A DNA stretch of 64,000 nucleotides from an uncultured Flavobacteriaceae bacterium (GTDB taxonomy: Bacteria; Bacteroidota; Bacteroidia; Flavobacteriales; Flavobacteriaceae), in NCBI GenBank assembly GCA_947504035.1, contig CANNGA010000008.1, positions 62,001 through 126,000 of the forward strand, given 5' to 3'. Below the pieces are notes generated by a model. It worked only from the letters and a program-made list of their open reading frames with translations, was not told where the DNA came from and did no database searches. Position numbers and translations under genes: made by a program. Shown in pieces: positions 19,025-28,445 of the stretch. The number at the start of each line of letters is the position of its first letter. Positions within the stretch are counted from its first letter, which is position 1.

Positions 19025-19297
19025 ATACTTTTGTTTTAATGTGGAAAACGAGCAAGACTTTAAAGCGCAGGTATAAAGCCTTTTAAGTCTAAAAGATAGC
19101 AAAATATTGCTTTTAATAGCGCTGCTCTAGGTTTAAACCAGTTTTAGAATTTTGTTTTGAACTATTATGGGCAAGGCTTTTAAAAATAAAAGGACGAGTA
19201 TGAGGTACAGAATTTGATTTTTTAAGATCTTTACAGGATTATGTGCAGCATATTCAGTTAAAAAACGAATACGAATAGTGTGTAAATTAGAAATTTT
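19025..19297. other. Intergenic stretch with possible gene relic
   Basis: This 273-base gap between pth and the TonB receptor has no start-to-stop gene. A short open stretch near its end reads EFDFLRSLQDYVQHIQLKNE before a stop at about 19278. It may be the tail of a lost gene. I see no terminator for pth. Confidence 0.35.
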
Positions 19298-22084
19298 GTG
19301 ACAGCAGTGAAAACATTTTATACTCCTAAACCACTAAAGAAACGAGAATACAGCACTTGTTTAAAGGTTACAGCACAAAGTCTATTTAAGACCATGTGGT
19401 TGTTGTGCGTTTTAATGACGTTGTTTGCAACAGCAACAGCGGTGTCACAAGCCAAAATTATTGGAAATGTGTCTGATCGTTTTGGGAATCTTCCAGGTGC
19501 AAAAATAGTTATAGAAGGCTCAGATCTTATTGCAACTACAGACATTAATGGAAATTACAGCATCACTGTAACGCCAGGCGACTATGTGTTAACAACAGAC
19601 TTTATCATGTACCTTACCGTATCTAAACCCGCTATTGTAAAAGAAGGAGAAACGGTAACCGTAGACTTTGTTTTAAAAACAGGTTTTGCAATAGACCAAC
19701 CCATCTCTTTAGGATCTAGATCGGGACCCAATTCTTCTTTAAAGAATACAGCAGCAGTTAATGTTATTACACCAAATAAAATAAAAAATGCGTCTAGAAA
19801 TGAATTGGGAGAAGTTCTACATTATTTAATACCTTCATTTCATTCTACAAATCAAACCATAGCAGATGGGACAGATCACATCGACCCTGCGTCTTTAAGA
19901 GGGTTGGGGCCAGATCAAGTCTTGGTCTTAGTAAATGGCAAACGCCGACATAATAGCGCACTGTTAAATGTTAACGGTACTGTAGGCAGGGGGTCTGTAG
20001 GGACAGATTTTAACGCTATTCCTATTTCTGCAATAGAACGTATAGAGGTTTTGCGAGATGGAGCAGCGTCCCAATATGGTTCAGATGCTATTGCAGGTGT
20101 TATTAACATCATATTAAAAGCACAAACCGAAACAATCGTTGTTGATAATCGCGCAGGAATTAGTACAGAAGGGGATGGGTTTGAAGTGTTTTCTTCTGCT
20201 AACTTTGGCTTAGACATAGGAGAAAAAGGCTTTGTTAATCTAACTGCAGAATATAGAAGCAGAGAAGCAATTAATAGATCTGGTGATTATACAGGAGCCG
20301 TATATTCTAATGATCCTGTTCTTGATGCGCAACTTATAGCAGATAATAACTTTTTTGAACAAACAGGCTTTTCAGGACGACGTGTGAGCGAAGTTGGTAA
20401 CGCTGCTACCCAAAATCTAAGTTTGTTTTTTAATGGCGAGTTCGTGTTGTCACAAACAGAGAATGTGCTTTATTTTCATGGCGGCAGAAATTACAGAGAA
20501 GGCCGCTCTAGAGGGTTTTATCGATTTCCTAAAGACGAAGATCAAGTTGTTTTAGAGTTATTTCCTAATGGATTTTCTCCAGAGATTTTAACCGATATAC
20601 AAGACGATGCTGTTACTGTTGGTGTTAAAGGAATTAAAAACAATTGGGATATCGATTTTAGTCATACCATAGGAACGAACAGGTTAGATTATGCCGTGAA
20701 TAACTCTAATAATGCCTCTTTAGGTATTACTTCACCACGACGCTTTTCTGCAGGGGGATTTATTTACAGCCAAAATACTACCAATTTAGATGCGTCAAGA
20801 GCTTTTAAATGGCTAAAAGGCACCAATATTGCATTTGGAGGTGAACTGCGAGTGGAAAATTATCAAATTATAGCAGGGGAAGAAGCTTCCTTTATAGATG
20901 GCGGAGAAACGTTTACAAACGCCGCGGGGGAAACGGAATCTAAAGCGCCAGGGGCGCAAGTGTTTCCCGGTTTTCAGCCCGAAAATGAATTGAATAAATT
21001 TAGAACTAATATTGCGGGGTATTTTGATTTTGAAACAAACATTACAGATGATTTGCTCTTTAAAGGCGCAGCGCGGTATGTATCGTATAATGATTTTGGA
21101 GATGAAGTGATTTGGAAAGCTTCCAGCAGGTATAGTTTTAGTAATACTATAAGTGCTCGAATTGGTTTTTCTACAGGGTTTAGAGCGCCATCATTGCATC
21201 AAGTCTTTTTTCAAAATGTAAGCACACAATTTATTAATGGCGAAAGTGTGCGTGTAGGTACGTTTAATAATGATAGTGCTATTGTTACAGATGCTTTAGG
21301 TGTTGCTGCGCTAAAACCAGAATTGTCTAAAAACTTTAGTATTGGCGTGAGTGGCAAGATTAAAGATGAGTTTACATTTGCTTTAGATTATTATGCCATC
21401 TCTATTGCAGATAGAATTGTACTGTCTGGACGTATTTCTGAAGGCTATGAAACTGTTTTTGAGCCTTTTGGTGTAAGTAGTGTTCAGTTTTTAACCAATG
21501 CCATAGATTCTAAAACGTCGGGATTAGATGGAACGTTCGAGTATAGAACCTCTTTAAAAACAGGAGTGCTTAATGCGGCGCTTAACGCAAATGTTACACG
21601 AACACGCGTAAAAGGGAGGATTAAAACACCAGTAGGGTTAGAAGGTCAAGAAGATGTGCTTTTTAACCGAGAGGAAGTTGCGCGTTTAGAAGAAGCCCAG
21701 CCTAATTTTAAAATTAGTGGAACGCTTGCCTATGAAATTCAAAAGTTAAGGTTTCAATTGGTGAATACCTATTTCGGATCTGTAAACTATTTACATCCCG
21801 ACGATGGAGATCCTGCAAATTGGGTATTGAATACCTTTACAGGTAATGTTGAGACAAGAGATCAAAGATTCGCGCCAAAATTAATTACAGATACAGAGGT
21901 TTCGTATCAGGTAAACGATGCTGTAAAGTGTAGTATTGGCGGCAACAATGTTTTCAATATATTTCCAGACCGACAAACACATTCCGATAATGTAGAAGAT
22001 GGAAAATTTATCTATAGCAGACGTGTGCAGCAGTTTGGTGTAAAAGGGGCTAATTACTACTTAAAACTGTTATTACGTTTATGA
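19298..22084 (+). CDS. TonB-dependent receptor with carboxypeptidase-like N-terminal domain
   Basis: The 928-residue outer-membrane protein has a signal anchor (about residues 31-52, ending AVSQA) and a CarboxypepD_reg-like beta domain (KIIGNVSDRFGNLPGAKIVIEG). The plug contains SLRGLGPDQVLVLVNGKRRH and RIEVLRDGAASQYGSDAIAGVINIILK. A 22-strand-type barrel follows and ends in LKLLLRL. No SusD partner is adjacent, so it is a stand-alone receptor. Substrate unknown. A GTG start at 19298 is taken, with GTG 19307 as an alternative. Its stop overlaps the start of the YfiR-sensor kinase (ATGA), so the two are coupled. Confidence 0.92.
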   Translation: MTAVKTFYTPKPLKKREYSTCLKVTAQSLFKTMWLLCVLMTLFATATAVSQAKIIGNVSDRFGNLPGAKIVIEGSDLIATTDINGNYSITVTPGDYVLTTDFIMYLTVSKPAIVKEGETVTVDFVLKTGFAIDQPISLGSRSGPNSSLKNTAAVNVITPNKIKNASRNELGEVLHYLIPSFHSTNQTIADGTDHIDPASLRGLGPDQVLVLVNGKRRHNSALLNVNGTVGRGSVGTDFNAIPISAIERIEVLRDGAASQYGSDAIAGVINIILKAQTETIVVDNRAGISTEGDGFEVFSSANFGLDIGEKGFVNLTAEYRSREAINRSGDYTGAVYSNDPVLDAQLIADNNFFEQTGFSGRRVSEVGNAATQNLSLFFNGEFVLSQTENVLYFHGGRNYREGRSRGFYRFPKDEDQVVLELFPNGFSPEILTDIQDDAVTVGVKGIKNNWDIDFSHTIGTNRLDYAVNNSNNASLGITSPRRFSAGGFIYSQNTTNLDASRAFKWLKGTNIAFGGELRVENYQIIAGEEASFIDGGETFTNAAGETESKAPGAQVFPGFQPENELNKFRTNIAGYFDFETNITDDLLFKGAARYVSYNDFGDEVIWKASSRYSFSNTISARIGFSTGFRAPSLHQVFFQNVSTQFINGESVRVGTFNNDSAIVTDALGVAALKPELSKNFSIGVSGKIKDEFTFALDYYAISIADRIVLSGRISEGYETVFEPFGVSSVQFLTNAIDSKTSGLDGTFEYRTSLKTGVLNAALNANVTRTRVKGRIKTPVGLEGQEDVLFNREEVARLEEAQPNFKISGTLAYEIQKLRFQLVNTYFGSVNYLHPDDGDPANWVLNTFTGNVETRDQRFAPKLITDTEVSYQVNDAVKCSIGGNNVFNIFPDRQTHSDNVEDGKFIYSRRVQQFGVKGANYYLKLLLRL

Positions 22085-23946
22085 TGCGGTTAAACGGTAA
22101 GACATATTATCATTTTTTTATGCTTTGCCTTTTATGCGGCATGGCAACATTTAGGGGCTCTAGCCAAACGTCTACCGAAGCCCTAAAACGCAGACAGCGT
22201 ACCATCTTTATATTTAATTTTGCCGATCAAATAGGTTGGCGAAATAACGCCGAATTAGAGACCTTTACTATAGGTGTACTTGGGGCAGATCCTGTGATCA
22301 TAGACCTTAGTGGGATGGCGCAAAGACGTACAATCTCAGGAAAACCCGTAGAGATTTTAAGATTTCAAAATATAAAAGATATTACAGACATACAGTTATT
22401 ATATGTGAACCGAAAATACGGGTATGAGGTTAATTCTATTTTAAATAAGATAAGAAGAAGAAACATTTTGTTGGTCACAGAAAATTACGATTATAACAAG
22501 TCTATGATTAACATGTTAAATGTAGACGATCGTTTTATGTACGAGATCAATACGGCACGTATTGAAGCTGAAAACTTTGCAATAGCACCTTCTTTAAAAA
22601 CATACGCCATAAGTTCTTCTGATAAATGGAAAAAACTGTATGAAAAAACACGATCTTCATTGCAAAAAACAGAAGCAGATGTTGAAGAGAAGAATGCAAT
22701 TATTCATCATAAAGAGGAGGAACTTGAAGGGATAGTGGGGCAAATTGAAAGTAAGGATCATCTCATACAGGAATTATCAGATAAGACAGAGCTGCAAAGT
22801 AAAAAATACGAAGAAAAGATTAAGATTGAAACGCTACTTGAAGCACGTATACAAAAACAACTGTCCTTTATTAAAAAGCAACGCGATGAAATTAAAAATT
22901 ACAGTAGCGACATTGTAAGCACTAATGCCGAGATAGCAAAACAAAAAGTGGTTCTCGGTAAGTTAGAGAAGGATATACAAGAAAAAGAAGTTGTTTTAGA
23001 CGCGCAAAATGCAACATTGCACACACAAAAACAATTTATAGGCTTGTTAGCATTTATTGTTGTTGTGATTCTTTTAGCAGTATTTATAGTATATAAAAGT
23101 TTTTTAACGCAGAAACGCTTACGGGAACAGTTACAGGTTAAAAATACAAAGGTGATGCAACAAGCAGAGGCTTTAAAAACGATAAATGCAGAACTGCTGT
23201 CTAAAAACTATCAAATTAATAAGCAAGCCAAAAAACTGGTAGCTCAAAATGACGAGTTAGAGCAATTTGCTTATATCGCAAGTCATGATTTACAAGAGCC
23301 TTTAAATACCATATCTGGTTTTATAGGATTGTTAATAACGGATTATAGAACAAGTTTTGATGAGGTTGGTAAGAATAGCTTAGACTATATTAATGCTGCG
23401 AGCATTCGCATGAAAAAGCTTATTAATGCCTTGTTGGAGTATTCTAGATTAGGGCGTTCTAAAGATTTTGTTACCGTAGATTGTAATGTGTTATTACAAG
23501 AATTACAGGCCGATCTTAAAAGTGTTATAGAAAAGACGCGTACAAATCTACATGTCGCAGATTTGCCAACTTTAAATGGATCTGAGATTGAATTGCGTTT
23601 GCTGTTTCAAAATTTAATGAGCAACGCTATAAAGTTTACGAAGCCAGAAGTAACCCCTAAGGTTGAAATAGGGTGCCAACAGGTAACACTTCGCGAAACC
23701 AATGGAACCACAGGAACGTATTGGGAGTTTTTTGTAAAAGATAATGGTATAGGGATTCCTGAACATCAAAAAAATAAAGTTTTTGATATTTTTCAGCGGT
23801 TGCATACTAGAGAAGAATACAAAGGCACAGGTATTGGTTTAGCACACTGTAAGAAGATCATAGCATCTCATGGTGGTAAACTTTGGGTAGAATCTCAGCA
23901 AGATGTTGGAAGTATCTTTTACTTCACAATCCCCATAAAAAAATAG
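22081..23946 (+). CDS. Sensor histidine kinase with YfiR-like (DUF4154) sensory domain
   Basis: The 621-residue protein starts with a signal or membrane anchor. A YfiR/DUF4154-like domain spans about residues 38-180: FTIGVLGADPVI, GKPVEILRF, LLYVNRK, ILLVTENYD, and the family ending RFMYEINTARIEAENFAIAPSL. A coiled coil (185-310), one membrane helix (~321-341) and a second coil lead to a HisKA domain with the His in YIASHDLQEPLNT and a HATPase with NLMSNAIKF, DNGIGIP and GTGIGLAHCKK. YfiR domains act in the periplasm. Fusion to a kinase and 4-base overlap with a TonB receptor gene suggest it senses something linked to that receptor. That link is inference. Confidence 0.85.
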   Translation: MMRLNGKTYYHFFMLCLLCGMATFRGSSQTSTEALKRRQRTIFIFNFADQIGWRNNAELETFTIGVLGADPVIIDLSGMAQRRTISGKPVEILRFQNIKDITDIQLLYVNRKYGYEVNSILNKIRRRNILLVTENYDYNKSMINMLNVDDRFMYEINTARIEAENFAIAPSLKTYAISSSDKWKKLYEKTRSSLQKTEADVEEKNAIIHHKEEELEGIVGQIESKDHLIQELSDKTELQSKKYEEKIKIETLLEARIQKQLSFIKKQRDEIKNYSSDIVSTNAEIAKQKVVLGKLEKDIQEKEVVLDAQNATLHTQKQFIGLLAFIVVVILLAVFIVYKSFLTQKRLREQLQVKNTKVMQQAEALKTINAELLSKNYQINKQAKKLVAQNDELEQFAYIASHDLQEPLNTISGFIGLLITDYRTSFDEVGKNSLDYINAASIRMKKLINALLEYSRLGRSKDFVTVDCNVLLQELQADLKSVIEKTRTNLHVADLPTLNGSEIELRLLFQNLMSNAIKFTKPEVTPKVEIGCQQVTLRETNGTTGTYWEFFVKDNGIGIPEHQKNKVFDIFQRLHTREEYKGTGIGLAHCKKIIASHGGKLWVESQQDVGSIFYFTIPIKK

Positions 23947-24016
23947 AGGTTTTAATTTTAAGACATAAAAAGCCATTTCAGTGAGGCCTCTTGACAGGTT
24001 TAGAGCACTTTACGCG

Positions 24017-24430
24017 CTAAGCACAAGCCGTATTAACCAGTTCGTTATTTTCGAGTTTAGAAACTGTATTTAAGACTGTATCCTGCGTGAGCATTTTGGG
24101 CAAGCAACCTTTTATGTATGGAATCTTGTTTACCTCTTGTTTTTTATGATCTGGCAATTCGGCACCTAACATTAATATGACGGCAGTATCGTTTGGGGTT
24201 AAGTTTGTTTTTTGCAGTGCTTCGAGAAATTCCCAACCGTTCATTTTAGGCATATTTATATCTAAAAAAATAATATCAGGTCTAAATGTACCATGTATTA
24301 ATTTTAAAGCTTCTTCGCCATTCTCAGCTATTTGTGTATCGTGATCTGGAAGTGCTTTTGTGAGCATCATTCTGTTGAAAAAATTTGTAGATTGACTGTC
24401 ATCTACAAGTAGGAATTTAGTGTTTTTCAT
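24017..24430 (-). CDS. Receiver-only response regulator
   Basis: This single-domain CheY-like protein (137 residues) has the acidic pair LLVDDSQ, phospho-acceptor Asp in IIFLDINMPKMNGWE, and the conserved Lys in CLPKMLT. There is no output domain. It lies tail-to-tail with the YfiR-sensor kinase, 70 bases away, and is the obvious candidate partner, although such receivers often serve several kinases. The switch Thr/Ser position reads LMLGA, so the usual Ser/Thr appears to be replaced by Gly. Confidence 0.88.
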   Translation of the reverse strand: MKNTKFLLVDDSQSTNFFNRMMLTKALPDHDTQIAENGEEALKLIHGTFRPDIIFLDINMPKMNGWEFLEALQKTNLTPNDTAVILMLGAELPDHKKQEVNKIPYIKGCLPKMLTQDTVLNTVSKLENNELVNTACA

Positions 24431-24776
24431 TATTAGGAATTTTTTTATGGGGCAATTTTGGGGTAAAATAAATATTGTTTTGTGTTATTTTAAAATAGTA
24501 TCATGTTTTGTTAACCTGCCTTTATTCTAAAAATATACAGTTTCTAAATTAGGTACATTTTAGAAATATTTGTTTTTATGTTGGCTGCAAGGTAGTAAAT
24601 TTAGATGAAATACATATTTTTAACGATGAAGTGCATTTAACGCATGCCGAGAGTATTTTGTTAGATGCTGTTTTTCATTGGTTTAGCATTTTTACGGTTT
24701 AAAGAATCCGTTAAAAATAATAGAGGCAGGCGTTTTTTGCAAACTAAAAGCGTCATAATTCTCGACTCAAAATTTA
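24431..24776. other. Intergenic stretch without a recognised gene
   Basis: This region separates two minus-strand genes. It holds a short hairpin (TTTCTAAA at 24541-24548 with TTTAGAAA at 24559-24566) and an open plus-strand stretch ending at the stop near 24703 (reading ..NLDEIHIFNDEVHLTHAE..) that has no start codon. I see no recognisable gene. The open stretch may be a relic or chance. Confidence 0.4.
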
Positions 24777-27437
24777 CTATCGAATTAGAAGCTTTCTCAT
24801 AAAACGATCGCTACCATCCATTAGATTTAAGAAATAGAGACCTGTTCTTGCGTTTTCAATAGAAATAACTTCATTAAAAAACGTGGTTTCAGGGAAATCT
24901 TGCTCGTAAACACGTTGCCCTTGTGTATTATAAACTTCTATTCTAATCGTTTTAGGAGAATGTAAGCTAGGCGCTCTTAGTTTAAAAATACCAGAATTTA
25001 AGCTAGGATTAGGCGATACTGTAAATGCACTAAAGATTGTATCATTAATGCTAAAATCTTGAACATTAGAATTACAAATTTCTATAAACCAAGAATTCAA
25101 AACACCTTCGTCTCCAGCTGCAAAATCGCCTAGATGTAGCGTCCAATCTCCTGCGATGCTTTCGCCATTAAATGCAGCTAATAAAGTATTGTCTGGCGTC
25201 CCTTGTCTAAGGTTTTCAGCACTATCGGCGCAACTAAAGGCAATGGCATCATCGTCGAATGTGGCAATTAGATTTAAGTCGTCACCACAGCTTCTTGTCG
25301 TTTTTAAGGGGATTTCGGTACCGCTAGGACTCGTTAAAGAGATGCTTAAATCACCAATAAAACTATGTGCCAAATCAACACCAATATTAAGGTCTGAAAT
25401 GATACCCGTATCTGTTATTGTAATGGTATGGCTTTGGGAAAAACTTTGCGTGCCATCTATAATGTCAAGCCCTAAATTAGAGTTCGAACTGTAAGTCACA
25501 CAGTCTGTATTGGTTTCTAAACCAATGGTGAAACGATTGGCATTAATGGCAAAAAAGTTAGCGTTAGTAGGAGCAATCATTAGTCTACAGGTGGTAGACA
25601 CGGTATCAGGAACCTCAAATAAGAACTCGCCATTGTTTGGTGCGTTTGTTGCTATGGTCTCGAAAGTGACTCCATCATCGGTAGAAAGTAAAACATCTAC
25701 CGTACTTGCTCCTGGAAGTAAATTGGTGTTATTAACGTTCCATTGGATAATTTGGGTTTCACCTGCCACCAAAAATATGTTTTCAGAATCTAAGGTAGTG
25801 ATTTCAAAAGGCCCATAATTGCTATCAAAACGAACATTAACATCATCGTAATTGGTGTTACCTCCCCCGCTTTTATTATCTCTAACAGTTAATCTAAAAT
25901 CTGCCGATCGAGACACATTAGGTATTTTTTCCCATTGTCCGGCATTTAAACCAATACTAAGATCTGATATGTTTGGGAAGAAACGTGTATTCTCTACAGT
26001 AGGTGGGAATGATCTAAATAAAACAGCATTAGAGTCTGTACCATCAGGATTTGGAAATACGGTACGTGCATTATTGTCATTTATTTGTTCCCAACAATAA
26101 CTTAATGTGGCGTTGTCGGTACTCGAGGCATCTCCAATAAGTCTAAATGGGGTGCCAATAGGGAGTGTTAGGTCTTCGCCAGCATTTACCAGTAAGGGAG
26201 CGCTTCCCGTGTTGGAGGTTACCGCGCAACCTGTCGTACTTACATAATCTGAAATTTGAGCTATAGATATGGCATGAAAGTAGGGGTCGCTATGTAATAA
26301 AATATTAGCAGAACGCGCAATACCAGAGTAGCCCATAATTGTAGTACCACTTCCTGGTTCCATTTGCACTCCAGTTTGCTCATTCCCCTCGTGCGTCCAG
26401 GTATGGTTTGCACCAAATTGATGGCCTAGTTCATGTGCAAATAAATCAATATCAAAATTAAAACCACTTGGAATATTATCAGAAGAATAAGCGCTGCCTT
26501 TTAGATCGTCATCGCATACGCAACCAATACAATTCGCATTACCTGCAAAACCAATTGCCGATAAAAGGTGACCCAAGTCATAATTATTAACACCTATTAA
26601 ATTATTCAAAACGTTTTGCAATTCAAAGCCATAATTACCAGGGCTGTCTCCATAAGGATCTGTTTGGCTATTTAAAAATAGAACGTCGTCATTATTTGGA
26701 ACAAGTTCTAAAGAAATGTTCAAATCATTTTCAAAAGCCGCATTTACATTAGTTAAGCTGGCTACTAAGGCCGCATTTATATTTTCTAGAGTACCGCCAT
26801 GAAATTCAGCATACTCACCAGTTACCGAAAGCGCTAGGCGGTAGGTTCTTTTAATCGTATTGTTTGCATTTTTTTGAGTTAAAACCGATTTTTTAGCAAG
26901 GTCTTCTATCTCTGTTTCAGTTTGACATTTAAATTCAGTTTTAGCCGTTACATCTGTTTTTAACATGACTTTAAATTCGTTCCTGTTTTTAGAAGAAGGT
27001 TCAAAAACCAAAGGGGTGTTTTGCCCCAGTATAATGCCACACAATCCCTTGTTAGGCGATAAGCTAAATCTTAAGTAGTGGGTTGGGTTGTCAATGCCAT
27101 AACCAATGTAAGACCTTATGTCTGGATATTTATCTTGTAAAGCTTTGGGAAGTACCGACGCTTCAACGATTTTAAATTGTTTTAAGTCTCCATTAAGATT
27201 GGGGAAACTCACAACGAGATCTGTATCTTGGTTTGTAGGAGTATGGGCTTTCGCTAAGCAAGCCTTTAAACTGTTGTAGTTAAATTGATATGAAGATCTA
27301 TTGCGCAGTTTATCTTTCGAACTTTGAGATTTTTCCGCTCCCTTAGGCATCTTCACAAAAAAGTTGTTTTGTGCAAATGATGAAAATACAACTAAAAACA
27401 TGGTAGTTGTTAAAACATAATGTAGCTTTGCTTTCAT
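24777..27437 (-). CDS. Secreted reprolysin-type metalloprotease with P domain and T9SS sorting tail
   Basis: The 886-residue protein has a signal peptide (LVVFSSFAQ) and a propeptide-like region. A metzincin zinc peptidase domain spans about residues 200-410, with HELGHQFGANH near residue 335 giving the three His ligands and catalytic Glu. Beta-rich middle domains follow. A proprotein-convertase P-type domain lies at about residues 680-790 (FIGDLSISLTSPSGTEI ... GDWTLHLGDFAAGDEG). The last ~80 residues are a T9SS type A sorting domain (FTVSPNPSLNSGIFKLRAP ... GLYFLNL). It should be exported by the Sec and type IX systems and act outside the cell. It is divergent from ribF. Confidence 0.92.
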   Translation of the reverse strand: MKAKLHYVLTTTMFLVVFSSFAQNNFFVKMPKGAEKSQSSKDKLRNRSSYQFNYNSLKACLAKAHTPTNQDTDLVVSFPNLNGDLKQFKIVEASVLPKALQDKYPDIRSYIGYGIDNPTHYLRFSLSPNKGLCGIILGQNTPLVFEPSSKNRNEFKVMLKTDVTAKTEFKCQTETEIEDLAKKSVLTQKNANNTIKRTYRLALSVTGEYAEFHGGTLENINAALVASLTNVNAAFENDLNISLELVPNNDDVLFLNSQTDPYGDSPGNYGFELQNVLNNLIGVNNYDLGHLLSAIGFAGNANCIGCVCDDDLKGSAYSSDNIPSGFNFDIDLFAHELGHQFGANHTWTHEGNEQTGVQMEPGSGTTIMGYSGIARSANILLHSDPYFHAISIAQISDYVSTTGCAVTSNTGSAPLLVNAGEDLTLPIGTPFRLIGDASSTDNATLSYCWEQINDNNARTVFPNPDGTDSNAVLFRSFPPTVENTRFFPNISDLSIGLNAGQWEKIPNVSRSADFRLTVRDNKSGGGNTNYDDVNVRFDSNYGPFEITTLDSENIFLVAGETQIIQWNVNNTNLLPGASTVDVLLSTDDGVTFETIATNAPNNGEFLFEVPDTVSTTCRLMIAPTNANFFAINANRFTIGLETNTDCVTYSSNSNLGLDIIDGTQSFSQSHTITITDTGIISDLNIGVDLAHSFIGDLSISLTSPSGTEIPLKTTRSCGDDLNLIATFDDDAIAFSCADSAENLRQGTPDNTLLAAFNGESIAGDWTLHLGDFAAGDEGVLNSWFIEICNSNVQDFSINDTIFSAFTVSPNPSLNSGIFKLRAPSLHSPKTIRIEVYNTQGQRVYEQDFPETTFFNEVISIENARTGLYFLNLMDGSDRFMRKLLIR

Positions 27438-27506
27438 AACAATATAGGGGCTTTTTTTATAACAAATTTATAGTATTTTGGCGACAATAACAATTTTTGC
27501 AATTTT

Positions 27507-28445
27507 ATGAGTAATGCGTTTAACATAGAGACCTATCAAGCGACTAAACCAAGTGTCGTAACGATTGGCACGTTTGATGGTGTTCATGTTGGGCATCAAA
27601 AAATAGTGAAACGCTTAGTAGACGAAAGCAAAAAGGAGGATTTACGATCTATTATTCTTACATTTTTTCCTCATCCAAGGATGGTTTTGCAAAAAGATTC
27701 TAATATTAAGCTTATCAATACAATAGAAGAACGCAGTTTCATTCTAGATAGTATAGGTTTGGATTATTTATTGATAAAAACCTTCACAAAAGATTTTTCA
27801 AGATTAACAGCAGAAGCCTTTGTAAAAGATATACTCGTAAAAAAGCTTAAGGTTAAAAAAGTTATAATAGGTTACGATCACCGCTTTGGCAGAAATAGAA
27901 ATGCAGACATTAACGACTTAATCACCTATGGTAAAGCTTATGGTTTTGAGGTTGAAGAGATTTCTGTAGAAGATATTAATGACGTTGCTGTGAGTTCAAC
28001 AAAAATACGACAAGCCTTAAGTCAAGGTGACATCGAGAAGGCCAATACATTTTTAGGCTATCCCTTTATGCTGTCGGGCACTGTAGTAAGGGGGAAAGGC
28101 ATAGGGAAACAATTAAACTATCCCACAGCCAATTTAAAGATAAAAGAGTCATATAAGCTAATACCGAAACATGGAGCTTATGTGGTTTCTTCTAAAATAC
28201 ATGGGGCAACTGTTTATGGTATGATGAATATTGGTATAAACCCCACTGTAAATGGCAATACCGAATCTATAGAGGCTCATTTTTTTAATTTCGATGCTTC
28301 CCTTTACGACTTAGACCTACAAGTTGCTATTTTAGCAAGAATTAGAGGCGAACGTAAATTTGAGTCTGTAGAAGCCTTACAGGAGCAATTAGAAAAAGAC
28401 AAAGCGTTTTCGCTTAACCTCATTAAAAATCACACCATTGTTTAA
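27507..28445 (+). CDS. ribF: Bifunctional riboflavin kinase/FAD synthetase
   Basis: This 312-residue enzyme converts riboflavin to FMN and then FAD. The N-terminal adenylyltransferase domain has VTIGTFDGVHVGHQ and the SSTKIRQAL motif. The C-terminal kinase domain begins near residue 185 with GTVVRGKGIGKQLNYPTANL, including the metal-binding PTAN. Length is normal. The next gene starts inside its last codons, indicating coupled translation. Confidence 0.96.
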   Translation: MSNAFNIETYQATKPSVVTIGTFDGVHVGHQKIVKRLVDESKKEDLRSIILTFFPHPRMVLQKDSNIKLINTIEERSFILDSIGLDYLLIKTFTKDFSRLTAEAFVKDILVKKLKVKKVIIGYDHRFGRNRNADINDLITYGKAYGFEVEEISVEDINDVAVSSTKIRQALSQGDIEKANTFLGYPFMLSGTVVRGKGIGKQLNYPTANLKIKESYKLIPKHGAYVVSSKIHGATVYGMMNIGINPTVNGNTESIEAHFFNFDASLYDLDLQVAILARIRGERKFESVEALQEQLEKDKAFSLNLIKNHTIV

